From positions 1 through 5,211 of the forward strand of contig DAOWNV010000202.1 of NCBI GenBank assembly GCA_030642405.1: a DNA stretch of 5,211 nucleotides, given 5' to 3'. Source of the DNA: Desulfosarcina sp. GTDB lineage: Bacteria > Desulfobacterota > Desulfobacteria > Desulfobacterales > Desulfosarcinaceae. The translations under genes and the position numbers were made by a program. This document shows, one piece after another, positions 1 through 5,211 of the stretch; positions within the stretch are counted from its first letter, which is position 1; each line of letters opens with the position of its first letter. The notes beneath the pieces are model-generated. The model was not told where the DNA came from, ran no database searches, and was given only the letters and a program-made list of their open reading frames with translations.

Positions 1-1
1 A

Positions 2-1360
2 CGGTTTAGTGGTTCAACCCTTCTCGTTTTATTGTTTTTTACCTGGTCGCTGGTGCTGTGTCTGCCCTTTCCATTTTCTTGGATTGCCTGGTTCAGCCCC
101 GTCCGCGCTGAACTTTTATCCCAGGCAAGGGCGCTTTGCGACATCACCCCGATATGGGAAACCTTTAGCTATCTACCCCAGGCAAGTCTGACGTGGTGGA
201 TTTTTCTCCTCAGCCTGGGTCTGTTTCATGTTGTGGTCAGTGCGCTTGGCACCCAAAGACGGATTCGTCACCGTATTGTTATGGTAATGATCGGGCTCGG
301 ACTGGTGGAATCAGTCTACGGCGTGATCCAGGCGTTGGTGCCATCCATGGGCGTACTGTGGGTTGACTATGTTCAGTCTTATATGGGAACGGCCCGTGGA
401 ACATTTATTAACCGCAACAATTTTGCCGGTTTTATTGAAATGATCTGGCCGTTGGCCCTCGGGGTTACACTGGCTATGACCGGTCGCGTTTCATCTTTAA
501 AAGAAGCACTCAACTCAGACAAACTGAATCGGCAGGCATTGATGGCCCTGGGGATCATAGTTTTGCTGATGGCATTGATTTTCACCCGATCCCGGGGGGG
601 AATCATCAGCGGGGTTGTCGGCTTTGCGACTTTTACGATCCTGGCACGCAGGGAAATGAAGGCGATGGCCAAACAAACCCGGTTGCTGCTGGGGGGGATT
701 GTGGTCTTGCTGATCGTATACATGGCAATGATCGGTATCGAACCCATAGTTCAACGGTTTCTATCCGTTCGGGGCGGGGCAATATCCCGGATGGATATCT
801 GGCGGGACAGTTTAATAGTGGTCAAAGATCATCCGATAGGTATCGGTTTAGGAAATTATGAAACCGTGTTTGCCATTTACAACAAGTCGGCGACCTCGAA
901 CAAAACGGTGGTTTTTGCCCATAACGATTATCTTCAGTTGTTGATAGAGACCGGTTGGATCGGATTTATCGCTTTGACCGGTGCTTTTTTTCTTTTTTTA
1001 TGGAAGAGTGTCCGGCGGATCAGGCGGATAGATTCTCAAAGGGATCCGTTGACTTTTTATCTGGCCGTAGGTGCGTTCAGCGGTTTGATTTCAATGGCGG
1101 TACACGGTCTTTTCGATTTTAATCTTCAGATTCCTGCCAATTGCCTCTATTTTGTTGTATTGATGGCAATATTGAGTGCGTGTACCCAACAACAACCCGC
1201 TTTCGGCAGCTCTGAAAAAAACCGGATGAGTAGACGTAGACGTTCAAATGCTGAAAAACGAGGTGGGTTTAACGGACTCCGAAACGGGGAAAAGCGAAAC
1301 ACAACCCTGGTATCGAACTTCACCCGTCGTCAATCAGAAAGAGGCATGATTTCAAATTGA
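2..1360 (+). CDS. O-antigen ligase / Wzy-like polysaccharide polymerase (5'-truncated by window edge)
   Basis: This is a polytopic inner-membrane protein of the Wzy_C (O-antigen ligase/polymerase) family, which transfers or polymerises undecaprenyl-diphosphate-linked glycans at the periplasmic face. The frame is open from base 2 with no stop, and the first visible residues already lie in a hydrophobic helix. The true start is therefore upstream; a TTG at 32 is possible but unlikely. Of the 452 residues visible (numbered from base 2), roughly nine segments are hydrophobic. Family-like motifs are GTFINRNNFAG (133-143), TRSRGG (195-200), the RMDIWRDS region with W267 in the large periplasmic loop, HNDYLQLLIETG starting at H307, and HGLFDFNLQIPAN from H368. 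H307 matches the loop histidine conserved in WaaL-type ligases. The last ~58 residues form a hydrophilic tail rich in Arg/Lys, probably cytoplasmic. The 3' end overlaps the phosphatase start by four bases. Sequence alone does not separate ligase from polymerase. The neighbouring phosphatase and Wzc-type kinase favour an exopolysaccharide or capsule polymerase, which is inference. Confidence 0.93.
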   Translation, partial: RFSGSTLLVLLFFTWSLVLCLPFPFSWIAWFSPVRAELLSQARALCDITPIWETFSYLPQASLTWWIFLLSLGLFHVVVSALGTQRRIRHRIVMVMIGLGLVESVYGVIQALVPSMGVLWVDYVQSYMGTARGTFINRNNFAGFIEMIWPLALGVTLAMTGRVSSLKEALNSDKLNRQALMALGIIVLLMALIFTRSRGGIISGVVGFATFTILARREMKAMAKQTRLLLGGIVVLLIVYMAMIGIEPIVQRFLSVRGGAISRMDIWRDSLIVVKDHPIGIGLGNYETVFAIYNKSATSNKTVVFAHNDYLQLLIETGWIGFIALTGAFFLFLWKSVRRIRRIDSQRDPLTFYLAVGAFSGLISMAVHGLFDFNLQIPANCLYFVVLMAILSACTQQQPAFGSSEKNRMSRRRRSNAEKRGGFNGLRNGEKRNTTLVSNFTRRQSERGMISN

Positions 1361-2148
1361 TCGACTTGCACTGCCACATTTTGCCCTCAATTGACGATGG
1401 TCCCGAGACCATTAAAGAGAGCCTTGATCTTGCCAATGTCCTTTCCCGGGCGGGATACCGAATAATTACCGCCACTCCCCACATGATACCGGGAACTATC
1501 TGGATGCCGGCCGTTGATGAGATCCAATTGAAAGTAAATGATTTGAACTTGGCTATCGCAAAGTTAAGGCTGGACCTTACGATTGCGACCGGCATGGAGA
1601 TCGCCATCGACCCCCAAATCCCAGATATGCTTGAACAAGGTGCACTGCTACCTTTGGGGGACTCGTCATGCCTTCTCATCGAACCGCCTTTTCAACAGCT
1701 TCCACCGGGATGGGAAAAGGTTGTTTTTACCATTCTGGCCAAAGGCTATACGGTGCTGCTGGCTCATCCCGAGCGATGCGCACAATTGGCAGTCAATCCA
1801 GCCATGATTGAAAAAATTATCGATTCGGGAGTCTATCTGCAGATCAATTACGGCAGCTTTCTCGGGATGTACGGTCGGACAGCCGCCCGTGCCGCCCGGT
1901 TAATGGCGACAAACGGTTGGATTCACTGTCTGGCCACGGACAGTCATCACTCCAAAGGACCGATCCCTGATCAAATGCAATCGGTCATGGCCAAGCTGGC
2001 CAACTTGATAGGTGAGGAAAATATTCAACAGCTGACCTTGGACAATCCTCAGCGGCTATTGTGTGGAAAGACATTGCCCAAAATCAGTATTTCTCCGGTA
2101 ATGAATGTAAAAAAGAAGCCTTGGTGGCGTTTCCGGGCTTTCAAGTAA
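1357..2148 (+). CDS. PHP-class protein-tyrosine phosphatase, CpsB/CapC/YwqE type
   Basis: This is a manganese-type metal-dependent phosphatase of the PHP superfamily that, in known systems, dephosphorylates the C-terminal tyrosine cluster of BY-kinases controlling capsule or exopolysaccharide export. At 263 residues it has normal family length and no signal peptide or membrane segment, so it is cytoplasmic. The metal-site motifs are all present: HCH (H5, H7) followed by IDDGP (D13, D14), TPH (H42), GxE (E81), the IEPPF strand (E109), HPER (H137, E139) and DSHH (D195, H197). The start must be TTG at 1357: no ATG or GTG occurs in frame after the upstream stop at 1270, and the first internal Met (M43) would remove the HxH motif. 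AAGAGG at 1339-1344 is a distant but plausible ribosome-binding site. TTGA overlaps the previous stop by four bases, suggesting translational coupling. The natural substrate is probably the kinase encoded from 3449. The C-terminal ~20 residues are basic and tryptophan-containing (KKKPWWRFR), which might aid membrane association. Confidence 0.96.
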   Translation: MIDLHCHILPSIDDGPETIKESLDLANVLSRAGYRIITATPHMIPGTIWMPAVDEIQLKVNDLNLAIAKLRLDLTIATGMEIAIDPQIPDMLEQGALLPLGDSSCLLIEPPFQQLPPGWEKVVFTILAKGYTVLLAHPERCAQLAVNPAMIEKIIDSGVYLQINYGSFLGMYGRTAARAARLMATNGWIHCLATDSHHSKGPIPDQMQSVMAKLANLIGEENIQQLTLDNPQRLLCGKTLPKISISPVMNVKKKPWWRFRAFK

Positions 2149-2151
2149 ATC

Positions 2152-3363
2152 ATGATTGATCTCGCTAACGGCCGTCATCCTTTTCGTATACCTTTCCATA
2201 TCGCGCTCACACTTATTCTGCTGGTGCTTGGGATTTGGTCGGTTCTCTATACCTGGCCGAAACGCGTGGTTAACTATAGCCGGTATACCTTTACCGAAAA
2301 AGAGAACCGCCGCTTAGAAAAATATTCCAACGCTCAATTCGCATATGGCATCAATGCCTGGCTGGATTTGCAGCCGACACAGGCGTTGCCTTTTTTCCAT
2401 CAGGCCGTCACATTGAACCCCCTGCATTTTGATGCGTGGCTCAAACTGGCTGAAATAGAGGCGGAGCTGGGAAACATAGTAAAGGCCAAAAGCATTTTAT
2501 CTTTTACTACCCGTACAACGGGGCAGATTTATCGCTGGAAATGGTCCCAACTCGTTTTGGCCGACGAACTCGGCATGCATTCTATTTTCTACAGTCATAT
2601 CAACGACCTGCTGTCAAAAAAGAAACTAATCGAAGACGCATTCCAATTGCTTCACACGCAGCTGGGAAGCGATGCTACAGCCGTCATTGCCGTGTTGGAT
2701 TCCGCTCATCTGCCGATTTATCTGGATTGGTTGATGCGCTGGGGGTTGCCCGAAGCGAGCGCACAAGTCTGGGAATCCATAACCGCCATCGATCAACCTG
2801 ATAAAGAGACCGCCCTTCGCTATGCCCATTTTCTTTTGGACCACAAACGAACCATTGCTTCAAAAGAGATCTGGCAGCAGGTTACAGGTGATGAAGATCT
2901 GACCAATCCGGGTTTTGAACAGGAGCTCTCCAGTCAGGGATTTGATTGGCGCCATTGGAAAGACAAAGAGAAGCAGTGGGTCATGAAGCGTGTCAGTTAC
3001 CAGCCGCAATCGGGTGAGTACGCACTGAAAATAACCTTCAACGGGAAAACGAACCTTGCCTTTCAGCATATTTACCAGATTTTTGCGGTATCGCCCCAAA
3101 AAAGGTACAAACTTTCCTATTTTTGGAAGAGCAGGGGGGTTACTACCGATCAAGGCCCGTTTATAGAGGTTTTCGGCTACGATCAAAAAGGTCTGTATCA
3201 GGCAGGCCCGATGATTAACGGATCACGGGGATGGCATGAAGAATACCTCGTGTTTGAGACTCCTGAGGGCTGCCATGCGGCAGTGATGCGTCTGCGCCGT
3301 CGTGCCAGTATGCGTTTTGATTCAAAATCAGGGGGATTTTATGGATCGACAGCTTCCGGTTAG
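2152..3363 (+). CDS. Membrane-anchored TPR-like protein with C-terminal carbohydrate-binding-like domain (3' end apparently frameshifted)
   Basis: I recognise the architecture but no named gene. Residues 13-34 form one hydrophobic helix after a short basic N-terminus, consistent with a signal anchor that places the rest in the periplasm. Residues ~58-120 contain TPR-like helices (ALPFFHQAVTLNPLHFDAWLKLAE region), and helical repeats probably continue to ~245. From ~250 (NPGFE) the protein becomes beta-rich, with aromatic and Gly-rich strands (SGEYALKITF, YKLSYFWKS, GPFIEVFGYD) resembling a CBM-like jelly roll. The ATG at 2152 follows the phosphatase stop by three bases and has no clear Shine-Dalgarno sequence, so it probably depends on translational coupling; the next in-frame Met is at 142. 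The read frame ends after 403 residues with an atypical tail (SGGFYGSTASG). A -1 shift near 3324-3335 instead gives GILWIDSFRLEEIDP and a protein of about 429 residues ending at 3440. A role in binding or scaffolding exopolysaccharide is inferred from the domain and the operon. Confidence 0.85.
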   Translation: MIDLANGRHPFRIPFHIALTLILLVLGIWSVLYTWPKRVVNYSRYTFTEKENRRLEKYSNAQFAYGINAWLDLQPTQALPFFHQAVTLNPLHFDAWLKLAEIEAELGNIVKAKSILSFTTRTTGQIYRWKWSQLVLADELGMHSIFYSHINDLLSKKKLIEDAFQLLHTQLGSDATAVIAVLDSAHLPIYLDWLMRWGLPEASAQVWESITAIDQPDKETALRYAHFLLDHKRTIASKEIWQQVTGDEDLTNPGFEQELSSQGFDWRHWKDKEKQWVMKRVSYQPQSGEYALKITFNGKTNLAFQHIYQIFAVSPQKRYKLSYFWKSRGVTTDQGPFIEVFGYDQKGLYQAGPMINGSRGWHEEYLVFETPEGCHAAVMRLRRRASMRFDSKSGGFYGSTASG

Positions 3364-3440
3364 AGGAAATTGATCCTGTAATCGAAAAGACTGAACCGAC
3401 GAACGCCGAACATAGCACCACGAACCTTGCACCACTATAG
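3324..3440 (+). other. Out-of-frame (-1) continuation of the TPR/CBM-like gene
   Basis: After Lys392 of the upstream gene, the annotated frame runs only 11 more codons. The -1 frame, entered at the AAAA run (3324-3327) or the GGGGG run (3331-3335), is open for about 37 codons to TAG at 3438-3440. Its first residues, GILWIDSFRLEEIDP, have the hydrophobic-W-I-D-x-hydrophobic-x-L pattern that closes many CBM-like jelly-roll domains. The rest is a short hydrophilic tail. One missing base in either homopolymer would join the frames. The corrected stop lies 8 bases before the kinase ATG, restoring the tight spacing seen elsewhere in the operon. The alternatives are a genuine mutation, a sequencing or assembly error, or ribosomal or transcriptional slippage. 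Confidence 0.75.
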
Positions 3441-3451
3441 GTACCCATATG
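3439..3451 (+). promoter_or_regulatory. Weak ribosome-binding site and start of the Wzc-like kinase gene
   Basis: AGG at 3439-3441 lies seven bases before the ATG at 3449-3451. It is a minimal Shine-Dalgarno match and overlaps the TAG that ends the -1 frame of the preceding gene. If the upstream frame is read through to that stop, terminating ribosomes would be delivered almost onto this start, which would offset the weak site. I see no promoter-like elements or hairpin in 3364-3448. Confidence 0.45.
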
Positions 3452-5211
3452 ACCTACAACGCTGACAACTACGAAAACAGACCCGAAAACAACAGGCTGC
3501 CGGAGCCAACGAGCAACCGGTATCCAGCCGGCGAATTTCAGCAACCGCTCTACGAGTGGCAGGAATCAGAAGAGATCCAACTACGTGATTACATCGATGT
3601 CATCGTGCGGAGAAAATGGCTGATTCTTACCGTGCTGGCGCTGGTGTTTTTGTCTACTTTGATTTTCACGCTGGCGGTCACCAGGATTTATGAGGCATCG
3701 GCGGTCGTCGAAGTCAGTCAGGAAACACCCCATGTAACGACTTTCCAGGAGGTTTTGGGATCGGAAATCCAGGCGCGCGAATTTTATGAAACACAGGTTG
3801 AACTTTTACGAAGCAGGGCCATAATTAAACGGGTCATCGAGAACCTGGATCTCATTGATCATCCCGTAATCCGAAAAACGGTTTTTAACGAAGGGAAATC
3901 AGGAATCGGTCGGCGCATCATCAGATCCATAAAAAAAAGGGTGGAGGATCTTTGGCGAGGTCAGACCAAATCGGCGGTTGGTGAGGATATCATTCAGCGT
4001 CAAAAAGTGATCAAGTACATTGAGGAAAACCTGACGGTTTCGCCAAGCCGAAAGTCCATGTTGATCGATGTGGCCTTCCGCTCTCCTGACCGCCATCTGT
4101 CCCAAGTCGTGGTCAATACGCTGGTTGAAGACTTCATAAGCTGGAAAATGGAGCTTAAAGTAGAAGCGTCAGGGATTGCTCGTGATTTCCTGATGATGCA
4201 GATGGATCGGGCCAAAATCAACCTGGAAAAGGCGGAAGAGCGCCTCAACTCGTTTGCCAAACATGCGGGAATCGTTTCCCTAGATGCCCGTATCAACAGT
4301 ATTTACCGTCATCTGGAGGAGCTCAACTCAGCTTTTGCGGAAACTGAAGCAAACCTGATTACCAAGCAGGCCGTTTATGAACAGGCCGTCAAGGATGGAC
4401 CGGCAAACCTTCCCCAGGTGCTCAACAGTATGCTGATCGCCAGCCTGAAAGATAGATATGCCAAGCTCAACGGTGAGTACGAAGAACGAAAGGCGATCTT
4501 TCATGACGATTATCCCAAGGTAAGGGCGCTTCGGGCGCGTATGGACAGCATTTCCGCATTGATTCAAGCCCAGGAAGACGGCATCTTTTTATCCATTGTC
4601 AATGAATACGAAACCGCGCAAAAGATAGTCAGGGCCATGGAAAAAAGAATCGAACACCAGAAAAGCCTGGTTTTGGACCTGAACGACAGGGCCACCCAGT
4701 ATTCGATCATGGCCCGGGAGGTGGAGACCAACAAGGAAATTTATCAAATCCTGTTGCAGCGTGCCAAAGAGATCGAGTCCATGGCCGGTGTCTCTTCAAG
4801 CAACATTCAGATTGTCAACCGTTCCGACCTGCCGATAAAGGCCGTCAAACCTAATGTGAATTTAAACTTGGTGCTGGCACTTGTTCTCGGTCTTCTCGGT
4901 GGAATCGGAAGTGCATTTTTTGCCGAGTATTTTGCTGATACGGTGACCCATCCCAATGAAATTCCGGATCGGTTTCAGATTCCTTTATTGGGGACCATCC
5001 CACAAACAAAACCGGACGAAGAGGGATTGGAAAGTGCATTTATGCGGCATCCCCGGTCCTCCTTTTCCGAGGCCATCCGTTCCACAAGGGTATCCGTTCA
5101 GCTATCCGGATCCGGTAACAGCTCCAAGTGCTTTCTCATTACCAGCACGTTGCCCAGCGAGGGCAAAACAACGCTGGCTATCAACCTGGCCATGAGTTTT
5201 GCCGCTGCCGG
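3449..5211 (+). CDS. Wzc-type polysaccharide co-polymerase / BY-kinase (tyrosine autokinase), 3'-truncated by window edge
   Basis: This inner-membrane protein joins a Wzz-like chain-length/export domain to a cytoplasmic tyrosine autokinase. In the family it oligomerises, engages the outer-membrane exporter, and cycles between phosphorylated and dephosphorylated C-terminal tyrosines. 587 codons are visible. Residues 1-44 are a hydrophilic Asn/Pro-rich extension. The Wzz domain begins near LRDYIDVIVRRKW (45-57), followed by TM1 (57-78). A periplasmic region includes the VEVSQ and SPSRKSMLIDV strands and a long coiled-coil hairpin (~245-440). The Pro-containing AVKPN segment (465-469) precedes TM2 (~473-495). 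The kinase linker follows, with FSEAIRSTRVSVQ (E541, R544) matching the conserved ExxR oligomerisation region. Walker A is TSTLPSEGKTT, with K573 and T574. Walker A', Walker B and the tyrosine cluster would lie beyond base 5211, so catalytic competence cannot be judged. The start is ATG 3449, with a weak AGG upstream. The phosphatase at 1357-2148 is the expected partner. Confidence 0.97.
   Translation, partial: MTYNADNYENRPENNRLPEPTSNRYPAGEFQQPLYEWQESEEIQLRDYIDVIVRRKWLILTVLALVFLSTLIFTLAVTRIYEASAVVEVSQETPHVTTFQEVLGSEIQAREFYETQVELLRSRAIIKRVIENLDLIDHPVIRKTVFNEGKSGIGRRIIRSIKKRVEDLWRGQTKSAVGEDIIQRQKVIKYIEENLTVSPSRKSMLIDVAFRSPDRHLSQVVVNTLVEDFISWKMELKVEASGIARDFLMMQMDRAKINLEKAEERLNSFAKHAGIVSLDARINSIYRHLEELNSAFAETEANLITKQAVYEQAVKDGPANLPQVLNSMLIASLKDRYAKLNGEYEERKAIFHDDYPKVRALRARMDSISALIQAQEDGIFLSIVNEYETAQKIVRAMEKRIEHQKSLVLDLNDRATQYSIMAREVETNKEIYQILLQRAKEIESMAGVSSSNIQIVNRSDLPIKAVKPNVNLNLVLALVLGLLGGIGSAFFAEYFADTVTHPNEIPDRFQIPLLGTIPQTKPDEEGLESAFMRHPRSSFSEAIRSTRVSVQLSGSGNSSKCFLITSTLPSEGKTTLAINLAMSFAAA

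Noticed and set aside
985..999. Two T7 runs on the + strand resembling a terminator tail.
   Set aside because: They lie inside the ligase/polymerase frame as Phe/Leu codons of a membrane helix, and no GC-rich hairpin precedes them.
1320..1679. Antisense open frame of about 119 codons over the phosphatase start.
   Set aside because: It is a shadow of the phosphatase gene, whose metal-binding motifs occupy the sense strand.
1357..2163. Genes 2 and 3 both begin with Met-Ile-Asp-Leu, suggesting a duplicated start region.
   Set aside because: The similarity ends after four residues and the codons differ, so chance is sufficient.
3364..3448. Intergenic gap that might hold a promoter or terminator before the kinase gene.
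   Set aside because: No convincing -10/-35 pair or stem-loop is visible. Most of the gap reads as the -1 frame continuation of the upstream gene.
3215..3544. Antisense open frame of about 109 codons across the junction of genes 3 and 4.
   Set aside because: Its translation is low-complexity and resembles no family I know, and both overlapping sense frames show clear domain motifs.
5126..5175. Walker A has Ser instead of the more usual Gly before EGKTT (PSEGKTT), possibly a degenerate kinase.
   Set aside because: The essential G-K-T residues are present and the position before Glu varies in BY-kinases, so loss of activity is not indicated.
2..5211. An exosortase/PEP-CTERM-type polysaccharide locus.
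   Set aside because: No exosortase or PEP-CTERM sequence is in the window, and the gene types present are equally at home in ordinary Wzx/Wzy clusters.

Overview
The window is a segment of an exopolysaccharide or capsule assembly operon of the Wzx/Wzy type, from what is probably a Gram-negative bacterium. The pairing of an 'IPAN'-type O-antigen ligase/polymerase, a PHP-class tyrosine phosphatase, a membrane-anchored TPR protein and a Wzc-type tyrosine kinase suggests Desulfobacterota or a related lineage. That placement rests on remembered family resemblance only and is tentative.

Layout, all on the + strand: (1) 2-1360, the 3' part of a polytopic O-antigen ligase/Wzy-like polymerase whose start lies upstream of the window; (2) 1357-2148, a CpsB/YwqE-type PHP tyrosine-protein phosphatase, started by TTG and overlapping gene 1 by four bases; (3) 2152-3363, a protein with one N-terminal membrane anchor, a TPR-like helical region and a C-terminal carbohydrate-binding-like beta domain, whose last strand appears to be cut off by a one-base frameshift; (4) 3449-5211, a Wzz/Wzc polysaccharide co-polymerase fused to a BY-kinase, cut by the window edge just after Walker A. 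Spacings are -4, +3 and +85 bases; the last falls to +8 if the gene 3 frameshift is corrected. I see no promoter or terminator, so the window looks like the interior of one transcript.

How the parts fit: gene 1 would polymerise or transfer undecaprenyl-linked repeat units at the periplasmic face. Gene 4 would control chain length and export through cycles of tyrosine phosphorylation. Gene 2 would remove those phosphates. Gene 3, probably periplasmic and membrane-tethered, may contact the glycan or scaffold the assembly machinery.

The most notable observation is the gene 3 frameshift. In the -1 frame, reading continues with a sequence that looks like the missing end of its domain and stops just before the kinase gene. 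No RNA genes, CRISPR arrays, insertion sequences or attachment sites were seen.
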